Origin: Ophiocordyceps camponoti-saundersi (nom. inval.) | Lineage: Eukaryota > Ascomycota > Sordariomycetes > Hypocreales > Ophiocordycipitaceae | Assembly (NCBI GenBank): GCA_003339415.1 | Contig: PDHQ01000091.1 | Location: forward strand, 59,592-123,591 | Direction: 5' to 3' | DNA: 64,000 nt | Part shown: positions 25,161 through 36,553 of the stretch, in pieces | Layout of the letters: every line of letters starts with the position of its first letter | Position numbering within the stretch: position 1 is the first letter of the stretch | Translations under genes and position numbers: made by a program | The notes under the pieces: model-generated | Seen by the model: only the letters and a program-made list of their open reading frames with translations | Database searches by the model: none | Told to the model about the DNA's origin: nothing

Positions 25161-25603
25161 TAGTAGGTAACTCCCTTAAACTTAATATAAGCTAGCTATA
25201 GGGATATTACTAGGGCGTTTTATTTTAGAAACCCCCGGTAAATACCGGCCGCGTAAGGGGGAATCTCCCCTATTAACTAGTAAACCCCTATAGCTAGCGA
25301 GGGTTATCTCCTTCCTATAATACTAAGCGTTCCTATACCGTAATATTTATAATTCCGCTAAGTTATTATAGTTTTTATATTACGATACCCTTAGGGCGGC
25401 GTAATTCTTAACCCTAGGGGTACCGTAATCCCTTAGTAATATTAGCTATCTAGTCCGAGGACTAGAGAAACGAAGAATAAATATAGTATAGTATATTAAA
25501 TAAAGAACGCGATACCTAGTAAACTTTCGCTAGGTTATTCGCGAAAATAGATAAGAAAAACTAAGGTAATTATAAAGAGGGAAGGGGAAAAAAAAATTTA
25601 AAA

Positions 25604-25615
25604 GGGGGGGGGGGG
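25604..25615. repeat. Run of 12 guanines
   Basis: An uninterrupted G12 tract follows an A-rich, purine-only stretch in the nested element interior. It could form a quadruplex or be a slippage-prone site. Confidence 0.9.
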
Positions 25616-25713
25616 ATATTTATACTTAAGAGGTATATACCTCTTATATCCGTAAGAGGGGTCGGTATATACCGATATATTACTTATAAGAGGGGTAGGT
25701 ATATACCTTATCT

Positions 25714-25761
25714 CGCGGGGTAAATTAGTAACTTAGCACCTTACTTATAAATTACCCCGCG
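25714..25761. other. Inverted repeat CGCGGGGTAA / TTACCCCGCG
   Basis: Ten paired bases at 25714-25723 and 25752-25761, separated by 28 bp, in the nested element interior just downstream of repeated GGTATATACC motifs (about 25640-25705). Confidence 0.6.
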
Positions 25762-27324
25762 CCTAAGCTCCTTATTCCTTTCCTTTTCTTTTTACTTTTA
25801 TTATTATTATTATTATCGTTATTATTATCGCGTATAAGAAGGTAAGTTTAAGTTAATCCTAAGTTAGTATTATAGTAAGCTTTTACTAACCTTAACTTAA
25901 GATCTATTATATATTAGGACCGCCCCCTTATATATTTACCGCTCCGCGTAGTTATTAAATTATTATTTTAAGTCTTAAGTCCGAGAATAATATTAATAAT
26001 AATAATATTCTTAAGGCTTTAATTTACTAGCAGCGTAAAAATATATTAATCCTAGCTCTAATTTATATTAGCTATAAGTTAAGATTAACCCGGTTTCTAA
26101 TATATTTTAAACTTAGCTTCGAATACGTATTACGCGCGTCCTACTCCTATCTCCTCTACGCGCCCCTTATAAGCTCCCTTTACGGTATCCGCGATTACTT
26201 TTCGCCCGCGCCCGCGAATACCGTCGCTTACCTTTATAGCGACGCTTATTACGCCTCGTTAAGTGCGACCCGCTAAGCGTAATCTTTTTATATCCCCGCC
26301 GCCGCCTACGCTATTATCTTAAGCGCGGCGCGACGCTATTTAGCGTAGCGATATTAAGAAGGTACTCCTATATTAAAATTATATTAGCTATATAAGTAAG
26401 TAGGAGCTAAAAATTAACGCTTATTAGGAATAGGTATCTTAATTAGTAACTGCTTATTATTAATATGCTAAAAATAAGGTTTAATATAATAATATATATA
26501 TAGCTTATTAAAATTTAATTTTATATAAACTAATATTAACTTAATAGACTATTTTAGCTATTATTACTTTTACGTAAGCTTTTACTATATTTATAGGCGA
26601 TAATACGCCTTTATATAAAAACTAGTATACTAAAGTAAGTTTAATAATAATCTAATCCCTATTCGTATTTAAGTTAATATTTAATAGATATTACTAATAT
26701 AGTAATATTACTTAGCTAGCCTTATGCGATTATTACGCGTCGCGCCCTCCTAAACGTCCGCGTTAGGAGTAGGGGTAGGGGACTCTAGTTTTAAGGATTT
26801 TACTTTATTATTTTTTTTTTCTTATTATTTTTTTTTCTTTTATTATTTTTATCTCTTATATATTGCTAAATTAACTTAATTATAAAAGACTTCTAATACT
26901 AAATTTATAAAAGCTTAGTAAATAATAATTATAAAGTAACTATTAAAACTAATTTAAGGTTAATAGGATTTTAGGTTAAAATCGAAATAAGTTCCTAAAA
27001 ATCTTAGACCGAAAGCAAAGAGAAGAAAAAATAGATAATATTAACTTATAGTAAGTTATTACTAAATACTAAGATATTCGAATTATTAAGTTACTAACTA
27101 GATACTAGTTAAAATATATCTATATATTATCGAAATAATAATTATAGTTTCCTAAAAGTTAGTATTTTAATAAATATCTACTATCTAAATTACTTTTCTA
27201 TTTCTAATCTAAACTAAGGTTAAATAATAACAAAGCTAGTATTTTAGCTTATATTAGTTAACTAAGTTTTAAGTAATAAAAAGTAGTTAAGTCCGCGATA
27301 TAACTTAGCTTTATTACTAATTAG

Positions 27325-27832
27325 TATTAGTTAAGTATTTTTCCTAAGCTAAATAGGTAGCTAAAATCGTATTATAAACTTCTTATAGTAAAGATACTAA
27401 TAGATTAGACTTAGAATATATATACTATATTAACTTAAATAATAAGGTTTAGGTAACTTATCTAAATTATATAGCGTATAAGAATATTATATTTACCGTA
27501 TAATATACTTTAGCTAATAAAGTTATAAAAGATTAAATAATAACTTTACTTATAACTTATCTTTTTCTTAAAAAGTATAGAAAAATAAGTATATTATATA
27601 TACGTTCCTCCTCCTACTAACTACCTCCCTATCCTCCTCCTATATTAACTTCGTATATTATATTAATATTATACTAATCTCGGATTAGTATTATCTTAAG
27701 TTCGACTCCTTTTTATACGTATCCCTAACCTCTTACTTTATTTATATAAAGATAGTAATCTCTATAACGCGTGCTACGCGTATTTAACGCGTATTATATT
27801 CCTAAGTAGCTAGCGATATATATATTCTAATA
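27325..27832 (-). repeat. Right LTR of the nested element (508 bp)
   Basis: It is the partner of 24242-24749. On minus this is the 5' LTR and is followed by the TAACT duplication at 27833-27837. Confidence 0.92.
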
Positions 27833-29757
27833 TAACTTTTATAAGCTATTAGAGAATATTAGATAAAATCTTAGAAGATATATTATAAGAAACTTATAAG
27901 TAAAATAGCGGGATCTTAACTAATTATAATATTTACTTTTCTAAGTTAGTAAGCTTAGTAATAGAATAACTTAAAGATACTTTTTTTATTAATTATAAGG
28001 CTGGATTTATAGTAAGCCTTAAGAATCCTATCTTTGCCCGCGTGCCCGAGTTATTAGTATATTATAGCGTAATTAACTTCTTATTCTTTACTAAGTAAGG
28101 CTACTATTATAAGAGGCTATAAAGCCTTAGCGCCCGTAATATTAGCTACGCCGCTAATCTAAAAGAGGTAGCAGATAGTGCGTCCGCGTTATTAAAAGCG
28201 TATTCCTTTACTATTAATACGGATTTCCTTACAATTAAGCTAATCGGCGGAGATAAGATTAACCGGGATATCTATATTATAAAATACCTCTTTAAATATA
28301 ATCGAATAGCTATTAGAAGCGTTAATTATAATAGTACCTTAGCTATAGTAGAATAAGGGCTTATTATTCGATATTATAAGATAATAAGGGCTATTAAACT
28401 CTTCGTATTAATTAAACTATCCTTTATTATTAAAAAGGTATAAGGTATAGCTAATATTAATAACTATAGCGTTTTATAAAATAAGGCTATTACGACCTTT
28501 AAAAGTAATATTAATAATATAAGCTATAGTGCTCTTCCCTACCGATATTATATCCGCGCTATTACTTACGGAACTTATATTACTATTCCTACGTTACCTA
28601 GGAATAAGTAGCGGCCGGAGCTTAAAGTAGAGAACTTAGCATTACTCCTTTAAGTAAATATAACCTCTTAAATAAATATTATAGCTATAATAAGAGAGGG
28701 TTATAATCTTATTCGTTATATTAATATATTTAAGCTAATAGGGTATAATATATATCTCTAAGTTCGATAATAATAGCTTCGGCTTCTTCTTATTATTATT
28801 ATTATTACTATTACTTTTATTCTCTAGCTTTTTCTTCTAAGGTTAATTTTATATTACGGAAAGTGCCTTTCCGCTTAATAAGTCGCGGGTTATCTTAAAG
28901 TTAGCAATTCGCGATAAAATATATATATTAATATTATTAAAAGATAACCTAGAAGGGCTATCTATATCGTAATCTTACTTCTTAGCGATAACGGGGCATA
29001 GGGTTTAAATAATATTAATAGCTTTCTAAGCGTAAATATATAATATCTTTTTAAAATTAGCCCTTATATCTTTATCCGTAATAATCTAATTCTAAAAGCT
29101 TTAAAGGTCCTTCTTAAAAGCTCTCTAACTTTTAATTATATCGTCTTTTAGCTTAAGTTAATACTAATATTAAAGAATATATTAAGGTTATATCTTTATT
29201 AATATTTTAGCTTATTTCTTAGCTAAGAGATAGATATTATATACCGTAATATTTTTATCTTAGCTAAGCCGGGTAATATTACTAATAGCTTTACCGGAAA
29301 AGAACTATAAGATAATTTTTACGGTAATCTCTATTTTATTATTATATTTAATAGCTTTATCTTTATCGATAAGTTAGCTTAGAACCTTATTATCGAAGAT
29401 AAATAGTTTTACTTTATTAATTTAGGCTACCGCTATAAGAGATTTATACTACTTAATATAGCTTATAGCGCCCTTAAGCTTCGTGCTACTAAAAAACGAA
29501 GATATAGTTATCTATTCTTATTTATCGTATTTTACGCTTTTTTTTATTATTTTATATTATACCTTTAGATTAAGAAAGCTAGTTAAATTTTTCGCTGCTA
29601 AAATTAATATAAAATAATTTTCTTCGTTTTTATTTTATATATAGAATTTTCCGTTATATTATAGCGTTCTAAATTAATTAAATAAGCCTAAAAGTAGGAA
29701 AATAAAGGTATCGTAAACTTCAGCGTAGCGGAAGCGTATTAGAAGGCGCTTATAACC

Positions 29758-29898
29758 TATAGTAATATAAGGTAGGCATAGGCTATCGGGTAGGTACACT
29801 GATATGTATATATTATATGTGTGCTAGGTCTAGGCTAGGATAGCTAGGCTAGGTCGTGTGCGAGGTCGGGCGGGGCTGGTCACGTGGACCCCTCAACA
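29758..29898 (-). repeat. Minus-Copia 5' LTR (right, 141 bp), RIPed only on its inner half
   Basis: The inner 60 bp or so show TA where the left LTR has TG or CA. The outer 80 bp, next to unique DNA, are nearly identical to the left LTR and retain GTGTGCTAGG and CACGTGGACC. Four differences appear there. Confidence 0.9.
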
Positions 29899-30198
29899 AG
29901 TACCTTCGGGCGCCAAGCCTTACTATAAACATTGGAAAACCCTCTAATAGAGCCTAGGTTAGAGGTTTAACAGAGCATGTAGCTGAGAAAAGTGGCTTAA
30001 TTATAGTATTACACTTACTATTACTAACATCACTATTATTAATATAGGTAATTTAATATTAGCGGCCCTGCTTGGCGCGCCATGGTATTCATATTCGAGG
30101 GATATGTGTTAGACTGTTAGTGTTATGTGTGTGTGTGTGTAAAAATAGGAAATGCCCTTGTGGGCAGCTAGGTACCTACCTACATATATAGGTAATTA
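29899..30198. other. Unmutated single-copy segment between two Copia elements
   Basis: Three hundred bases with normal CA and TG content, starting with AGTAC (TSD of the minus Copia) and ending with AATTA (TSD of the plus Copia). It contains a (TG)n run near 30126-30140 and an AscI-like GGCGCGCC. No gene was recognised. It probably belonged upstream of RPS23 before the transposons arrived. Confidence 0.75.
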
Positions 30199-30363
30199 TA
30201 TTGTGTGTGACATACCCTATGTCTAGGCTATGCCCCACTTAGGGCTTGAGCCCGGTCAGGCCAGTGTGTTCGACACACTAAATTAGTATAGAGGGGCTAC
30301 TAGAGTTAGACTTAGCATTAGCAATATCACTGCCCGATCCGTAATAGAGTACGTGCCTTAATA
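30199..30363 (+). repeat. Plus-Copia 5' LTR (165 bp), largely unmutated
   Basis: CA/TG survive across most of its length (GTGTGTGACATACCC, CAGTGTGTTCGACACACTA). RIP begins a short distance into the internal region. GGTTATGCGCCCGTCGC follows the LTR directly and is the candidate primer-binding site; I could not assign its tRNA. Confidence 0.92.
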
Positions 30364-32220
30364 GGTTATGCGCCCGTCGCGCTAAATTACGCGTTTTTTA
30401 CGATAATAATCGATATTCCTTATAAGAGATCCTATTTAGGATCCGCTTAGCTATAGTAGACGCTACTATATTACTAACGCTACTATTTTAGGTAGGTAAT
30501 ATACCTAACCTAGTCTATAAAAAATTATTTTAGCTAAGAAAAGCTAAGATAAGCCTTACTAAGGAAAATATTACTTATTTAGGTAATAAAGAGCTTATTT
30601 AAGCTATAAAAAAAGGTTATAATATCCTTATTAAAGAATATAGAAATAGGAGTAATCTTAATAAGTATCGAGAAGCTAAAAGGCTAAAAGAATTAGTAAT
30701 ATTAGGAGATATTAATTAGAATAGCGATTAAGTAATTTCGCTTATTTTAGTATATTAATAAGCCTAATAGCGGTAAACTTATAGATATAAATATCGCGGC
30801 TATAAAGAAATAGTAGGACGAGGAAATCTATTACTATCGCTTTATTATATACTATTATAAGCTTATAATAATTTTCGGAATTCGCGATAGCGGCTAGAAT
30901 TCGAATTAATTAGTATATTAAACTTTTATAGCTATTAAAAAGAAGTATAATATAGCTCCTAGAGTTACTTTCTCGTTAATTATAAAAGAAATATATATTA
31001 TAAAGGCGGAGAACTTTACGATATTCGGTACCTTTATAAGACGCTTTAATCTCCTATAAAGTTAACTCTACGTTATAATAAAGGAACTTTACGAGGAATA
31101 GTTTATTAGCGCTATAATTAATACTATTAAAACTATTATACTTTCCCGATATAAAGATTAGATATATAAGCTAGTTAAATAAAAGCCCCCGATAAAGGAT
31201 AAGGTTTTAGGTTTCTTTTAGAATTACGCTAAGCTTATCGATAATTAGAAAAAAGATACCTTTTCCGTAAATTAGAATACGAAAAAATAGGAAGAAAAGC
31301 GAGATAATAGCTAAGGAAGAGGTCGAGGCCGCGGCAAAGGCCGTAGCCGCGGAAATTATAATAGTAAAGCCTCTTCTCCCGCTTAAGAAAGCTAGAAAAG
31401 ATAATATTTTAATTATAGATACTTTATTTCTAAGGGTAATAAGCCTTATAAGGAAGAAAATTACTAAAGGTTATATTTAAAGCTACGCTTACCCCTAAGA
31501 GATTAGTATTAATAGAAGTAAATTATAGTATTAAAAGCTATTACGAAAGCTAGATAAATATACGAACTTATAGCTACTAGCCCTAGTATTACTTAAGATA
31601 ATATTATATATAATTTTAAAGTTAGAGGCTATATATTTAATAACTTAAAATAATTTATTAAGATCTATAAAAATACCGTAATTAACCTTTTCCGCGTTAC
31701 TAATAGCGGAGATCTATAGCTTTAGGGAGAGGGTAAGGTTAAGATAAACCTACCTAATAGTAATTCGATAATTCTATTATAAGCCTTTTATTACCTTAAT
31801 ATTTAAGCGAATTTAATAAGTATAAGCGTTTTAAAGGAAAAGGGCGTTATCGCTAATTTTAAAATAAATTTCCTTATTAAAAGAGGTACTAAAAAGCGTA
31901 TTTACCGTCTTAACGATTAACTTCGAGTTATTCGTGCTACCGCTACGGGCGGCGATTAAACCGTAATCGAGGTATTCGCTATTTTACCGTATAAATCGCT
32001 AAGGAAAGGCTTAAAAGCTAATTTTACTATTATATATAAGCGCCTCGTATACGCTAGTAAAGAGAAGGTAACCCTAGCCTATTAAAAGGTAGGGATTCTA
32101 ATTAATAAAAATACTATTAAAAGCTTCTCGTGCGAGGCTTATTAATTTGCTAAAGCTAATATTATAATTAGTAAGGATTCGCTAGCAAGGCTTACGAGGT
32201 TCCTTAATATTATTTTTTAG

Positions 32221-32301
32221 GATATTATCGAATATAACTTACTAGGAATAGGCGGCGCCTGCTATTCTTTATACGGAATCGACGCCTTTACGAGATTCTA
32301 C
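32221..32301 (+). pseudogene. Plus-Copia integrase core remnant
   Basis: One frame reads DIIEYN, then LLGIGGACYSLYGIDAFTRF. It resembles the Copia integrase core D...G..YfltfiDd.TR, with the second Asp in GIDAFTR retained. Stops occur on both sides. Confidence 0.75.
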
Positions 32302-34239
32302 TAGACGATAGCTACTAACTTAAAAGGTTAGGCTTTTAAGCTTCTTCGTAAATAGAAAAGATAGGTTAATACCTCTTTTAGAGGAATTCTTATAGCTATA
32401 ATAGCTTTCGATAACGTATAAGAGTTTAAGAGCGAGGTAATTAAGGCCTAGGCTTTTTAGGATAGATTCGTTCTACGTTATTCGACCTTATATAACCTTT
32501 AATAAAACGGTCTTATAGAGAGAGCTAGCAGAACGCTTTTAATAATAGTAAGAGCTATTTATCTATATATATAGCTTCCCGTAACTTTCTAGCTATATTA
32601 TATATCGATAGCAGCGTATATTATAAATTTGCTACTTACGAAAAGTAAAGAGAGCCTTTTCGAGAAGGTTATAAAAACGCTTAATCTACCTTATAAATAT
32701 AATATTAGCTACCTATACGCTTAGGGCTATACGGTATACGTAATAAAGCTAAAAGAGAAGATCGTAAGGTTAGAGAAAATAGCTCCTCGAGCTTAGAAGG
32801 GTAATCTCGTTAGTATTAAGAGCTTATATAGCTATATCTTTAAGATATAGCTTCCTAATTAAGGAATCGTTATTTAAGCACGAGATATACGCTTTATTAA
32901 TTATATTAGTGCCCCTACTATTAAAAAGGACCTATTAGTTAAATTTAAGGCTTATTTAAAAGAAAAAGGTAAAATTATCGAATTTAAACTTATTATTTTT
33001 CCTTATAAGGAGAAAGAGAAAACTTCCTATAGCTAAACTAGCGGTATTAATATTTTATAATCTTCTAATATATTAAGTATTAAATAATTAAGGAAATATT
33101 TAACTACTATAGCCGGATTATTAGATACGTCGAATTCGAATATTTAAGAGGAATTTATAGGGCTATTAAAAGAGCGTTTTAAAACGCCCGAAGGAAACTC
33201 TTCGCACTTTCTCTTACCGAATCCTACGCCTTATCGAGGCAGAGAGGCACCGCGCCCGTTTTTCGAAGGGAATACGCTTCTTCGATTAATCGAGGAAATC
33301 GATAAAAAGGTATAATTACTACTAATAGCGCCTATAACCTTAAATCTTCCTAGCGGCTAAGTTTACGATACTAATAATCGCGATAATCTTAACGAATTAG
33401 CTAGTAACTTATAAAACCTTTAGCCGACTAATCTAATACCTAAAAAACGACCTTCTTAATATTTACGTAAGCGTAAGGCGTTAACCTTATCTTCTACCTT
33501 AATAGAATTAATATAATAATACCGTAAGCGTTATTTAACGGAAGAAATTTATAGCACCGAGCTTACGAGGCGATTAAAGAGGCTCGTATAAGCTAATTTA
33601 GCCGTAAATAGCATTCTTAAGCCGCCTCCGCCGTATATTTCTTTTATAGATAAGGATAAATATATTAATTAGGCGCTTATAATAATTCTCTTAACTCTAG
33701 CTATAGAAACTTTTATAAGTTATACCCTAAGTAATTATCGTGCTACGAAGAAGCTACCCGAATTTAATAAACGATAGGTACCTACGATAAAGAAAAAACT
33801 CGATAAGCTATATTAGAAGGGCGCTTAGGAGCTTATTCCTAAGCCTTACGATACTAAAACCTTTTTAAGGCGATAAGTATATATAGAGAAGCTTATTAAG
33901 GGCGTAGATCTAATAGCGAAGGCCCGCTAAGTTATTCGCGGAGATTACGATCTTATAGATTAACTTATTAAGGACCTATATATTATTATAGCGTATTAGT
34001 TATTTATATAAATCTTCCTTACTTTTATTATAATATAAGACCTTAAATAAGTAAAGTTTAATATCGTAAATACCTTTATTAACGCTAAATTAGATAAAGA
34101 TATCTTTATTAAGTAGCTTTATAGCTTTAAGGATAAGTTAGGGCGCGTTTACCGCCTAAAAAGGGCCCTTTATAGCTATTAAGCCTCGCTACGCTAGTAG
34201 TTTAAGCGTATAGCTAAAAATCTAGCTAGTCGCGGATTT

Positions 34240-34330
34240 AAATAACTCGACTCCGAGTTATACCTTTATCGCTACGCTAATAGTAGCCTCCTCGTTCTTT
34301 ATATAAACGATATCCTCCTTACTACGCCTA
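34240..34330 (+). pseudogene. Plus-Copia reverse transcriptase YVDD region (broken)
   Basis: It reads SELYLYRYANSSLLVLYIND and then ILLT. That matches the Copia block D-CLY-----LLVLYVDDILL, with the catalytic box LYIND carrying Asp-to-Asn at the first Asp (34297-34320). The change is the expected RIP transition. Confidence 0.88.
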
Positions 34331-35350
34331 CGTAAGTATAGATTAATAATAAGGCTATAATTCTTAACGAATTATATAAGGTTAAATACCTTAGAGAGCC
34401 TTAGGAATTCTTAGGCTTTAAGTTTAATCGCGATTATTAGGCCCGCACTATTCGAGTATATTAGACCTTTTTTACCCGTAAGATTCTTAAGCTATTCGAT
34501 ACCGATAATTTAAAGCTTATAAAAACGCCGTAGCTAATAAAGTATATAATTCCTTACGATTAGAAAGAGGCTAAAATCGCGATAAAGGCTACGATATAGT
34601 AAAAACGAATAAGCAGCTTAAATTAGCTAGCCTTAAATATAAGGCCTAATATTACGTATAGCGTTAAGAAGCTATTAGAAGTAAATTCCTATCCGACTTA
34701 CGCTTATCTAGCTACGATAAAGTACTTTTTCCGCTATCTACGCGGCACGCCGTCTCTTAATATTATACTTAGAGGAGTAGCTTATAGTAAGGACTTTTAA
34801 CTTCGCGTTTATTTTAATATATCGTTCGCGGATAATTAGGTAACCCGCGCCTTAATAGCTAGGTTTATTATTTTCCTTATTAGTAACCTTATCGTATAGC
34901 GCTTAAAGCGTTAGACTCTTATTATAATAAGTAATATAGAGGCTAAATTTATAGCTCTTATACCTACTAAGCTTATAATAATCTAGCTCTCTAATATTAT
35001 TCGAGACGCTAGCTACGAATAAAAAAGGCCTCTCGTAATATTTACTAATAGCTAAAACGCGAGGTTAGCTATAATTAACCTACTTAATAAAGTATATATT
35101 AGATATATTAATTTACGATATAAATAGATTATCTAAAGGTATTAGATAGGCTTTTTTAATCTATAGTAAATTAGTATAGAAGATATAATCGTAGACGGCC
35201 TAATAAAAGGTTTATAGGTAAATAAGTATTAGTAGTTCGTACGCTAGCTAAATTTAGCTATACTAAGGAATAGGGGCGGCTCTAGTAGCCTAAATACTAA
35301 GAAATAATATTACGATAGTTATTCTTTAGCTTACCCGGCCTTAGGGGCGG

Positions 35351-35515
35351 TATTATATATAATATACCCTATATCTAAGCTATGCCCTACTTAGGGCTTA
35401 AGCCCGGTTAGGCTAGTATATTCGATATACTAAATTAGTATAGAGGGGCCACTAGAGTTAGACTTAGCATTAGCAATATCACTGCCCGATCCGTGATAGA
35501 GTGCGTGCCTTAATA
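35351..35515 (+). repeat. Plus-Copia 3' LTR (165 bp), RIPed only on its inner half
   Basis: The inner 95 bp or so read TATATATAATATACCC, where the left LTR has GTGTGTGACATACCC. The outer 65 bp, facing RPS23, match the left LTR almost exactly. The LTR ends 320 bp upstream of the RPS23 start codon. Confidence 0.92.
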
Positions 35516-35520
35516 AATTA

Positions 35521-35835
35521 TAATTGGTCAGGTGACATGATTAATCTAACCCCTTTTCAGCTGACCCCCCCCAAGCTACATAAAAGACAGAGCCGGTATT
35601 AGTTTCTCCGTAGCCTGAGAGATCAACTGACTAAGCTAGAATGAAGTCTCTTGGCCCGTAGGGCACCATGGCCCTACCAAATTCCGGGCGCACTGCCTCA
35701 CTTGTTAAACACATTCTGATTTTACCATTCATAGCCGTGATAGGAAGAATTCGGTATGTACGCTACGGCGCTCACTTTTGGACCTTCGATCTCTGCTCGC
35801 CTAGCTGGCATTCACTAAATCCTTCCGAAGCTACC
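35521..35835 (+). promoter_or_regulatory. RPS23 upstream region
   Basis: This unmutated DNA lies between the Copia TSD and the RPS23 start. A TATA-like CATAAAAG sits at 35579-35586, after a C8 run at 35565-35572, so transcription may begin near 35610. A 6-codon upstream ORF starts at 35641. A perfect donor GTATGT at 35754, a branch-like ACTAAAT near 35814-35820 and an AG at 35829-35830 would allow a 77-nt 5'UTR intron. These are candidates read by eye. If RPS23 is expressed, its whole remaining upstream region fits in about 315 bp. Confidence 0.5.
35641..35661 (+). other. Candidate upstream ORF (6 codons) before RPS23
   Basis: ATG AAG TCT CTT GGC CCG TAG. It would lie in the leader if transcription starts near 35610. 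Its effect on translation is unknown. Confidence 0.35.
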
Positions 35836-36326
35836 ATGGCTGGCGGCAAACCTCGTGGTCTCAACGCTGCGCGCAAGCTGCGGACGAATCGCAAAGATCA
35901 GAAATGGGCCGATCTTCATTTCAAAAAGCGTGCCCTGGGCACTGCCTTTAAGTCGTCGCCCTTTGGCGGTTCTTCTCACGCGAAAGGCATCGTTCTTGAG
36001 AAAGTTGGCGTCGAGGCCAAGCAGCCCAACTCGGCCATTCGCAAGTGTGTCCGTGTCCAGTTAATCAAGAACGGAAAGAAAGTCACCGCTTTCGGTATTA
36101 CCTTCCTCACCCTGTTTTTCAAATACTTGTTGCTGAAATGATCACAGTCCCCAACGACGGATGCCTCAATTTCGTGGATGAAAACGACGAGGTTTTGTTA
36201 GCAGGATTTGGCCGGAAAGGCAAAGCCAAAGGTGATATTCCGGGAGTTCGGTTCAAGGTTGTGAAGGTCTCCGGCGTTGGTCTACTTGCTCTGTGGAAAG
36301 AGAAGAAGGAAAAACCCCGATCATAA
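35836..36326 (+). CDS. RPS23: 40S ribosomal protein S23 (uS12 family), two exons
   Basis: This is a cytosolic small-subunit ribosomal protein of the decoding centre, homologous to bacterial S12. Exon 1 (35836-36094) and exon 2 (36148-36326) join across a 53-nt intron to give 145 residues, the same length as the yeast protein. The Val codon is split G|TC. Recognisable blocks: [11 protein letters not shown] (5-15), [17 protein letters not shown] (35-51), [10 protein letters not shown] (62-71) with Pro64, the site hydroxylated in eukaryotic uS12, and PNDG (88-91). The C-terminus is the usual [10 protein letters not shown]. The start has a good context (CTACCATGG) and gives [10 protein letters not shown], where many fungi have MGKGKPRGLN. 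The frame stays open upstream to an ATG at 35668, which would add 56 residues foreign to the family, so I reject it. It converges with the prenyltransferase gene. Codons look normal and show no RIP. Confidence 0.96.
36095..36147 (+). other. RPS23 intron (53 nt, GT-AG)
   Basis: The donor is G|GTATTAC and the acceptor ATCACAG|TC. A branch-like GCTGAAA lies about 14 nt before the acceptor. Splicing restores ...[15 protein letters not shown], the universal S23 sequence; reading through hits a stop at 36139-36141. The length is typical of ascomycete introns. Confidence 0.93.
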
Positions 36327-36553
36327 AGATTCCTATCATTCTGGAGGGCCAGTAATATTGGAAGTCACTCACCGGGGCGCCTCAGCGCCTGTTATTCGGG
36401 ATGTCAGACACTGCGGGGCGATGCAAATCTGGGTGAACTTACGTTCCTTGCGCAATATCTCACACGGTAGTCTTCTACATACATAAACCGAGTTTCTCTC
36501 GAAAGGAAGGAGTACTGCGAGTCTGCGACACAAGGAATGGGTAAACCGTAGCT
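36327..36553. other. Convergent intergenic region between RPS23 and the prenyltransferase
   Basis: The two stop codons face each other across 227 bp, which must hold both 3'UTRs. The sequence is normal in composition and not RIPed. No gene is seen; open frames here are short and chance. Confidence 0.7.

Larger units (their letters stand above)
24242..27832 (-). mobile_element. Nested 3591-bp LTR element without recognisable pol (LARD-like)
   Basis: Two 508-bp LTRs (24242-24749 and 27325-27832) flank a 2575-bp internal region. A perfect TAACT target-site duplication (24237-24241 and 27833-27837) lies within the minus Copia. Minus is the likely orientation. On minus the LTR starts TATTAGAATATATATATC (ancestral TGTTAGAATA..., a Copia-like start) and carries TATA boxes such as TATAAAAAGGAGT. 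No gag, RT or integrase motif was found in the internal part, so it is probably non-autonomous. RIP damage could still hide a fragment. Confidence 0.88.
20398..29898 (-). mobile_element. Copia element on minus (9501 bp including a nested LTR element)
   Basis: It has 141-bp LTRs at 20398-20538 and 29758-29898 and a perfect 5-bp target-site duplication, AGTAC (20393-20397 and 29899-29903). Subtracting the nested element at 24242-27832 and its TSD leaves about 5.9 kb, a usual Copia size. The reverse transcriptase remnant near 22.4-22.75 kb reads on minus, so gag should lie near the right end. The 5' LTR on minus begins TGTTGAGGGGTCCACGTG. All frames are broken by RIP. Confidence 0.9.
30199..35515 (+). 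mobile_element. Copia element on plus (5317 bp, RIPed)
   Basis: It has 165-bp LTRs at 30199-30363 and 35351-35515 and a perfect 5-bp target-site duplication, AATTA (30194-30198 and 35516-35520). The LTR start TATTGTGTGTGACATACC fits an ancestral TGTTG..., and the end TTAATA fits ...ACA. An integrase remnant (about 32221-32301) precedes the reverse transcriptase remnant (about 34240-34330), which is Copia (Pseudoviridae) order. A short purine tract, TTAGGGGCGG, abuts the right LTR. All frames are broken by RIP. Its 3' end now forms the upstream border of the RPS23 promoter. Confidence 0.92.

Noticed and set aside
35527..35536. GTCAGGTGAC in the RPS23 upstream region, the reverse complement of GTCACCTGAC in the Gypsy LTRs
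   Set aside because: A 10-bp near-palindromic E-box-like match can arise by chance; nothing else of the LTR is present.
35668..36141. 157-codon open frame starting 56 codons upstream of RPS23
   Set aside because: Its first 56 residues are unlike S23, its end reads through the intron, and the conserved protein starts at 35836.
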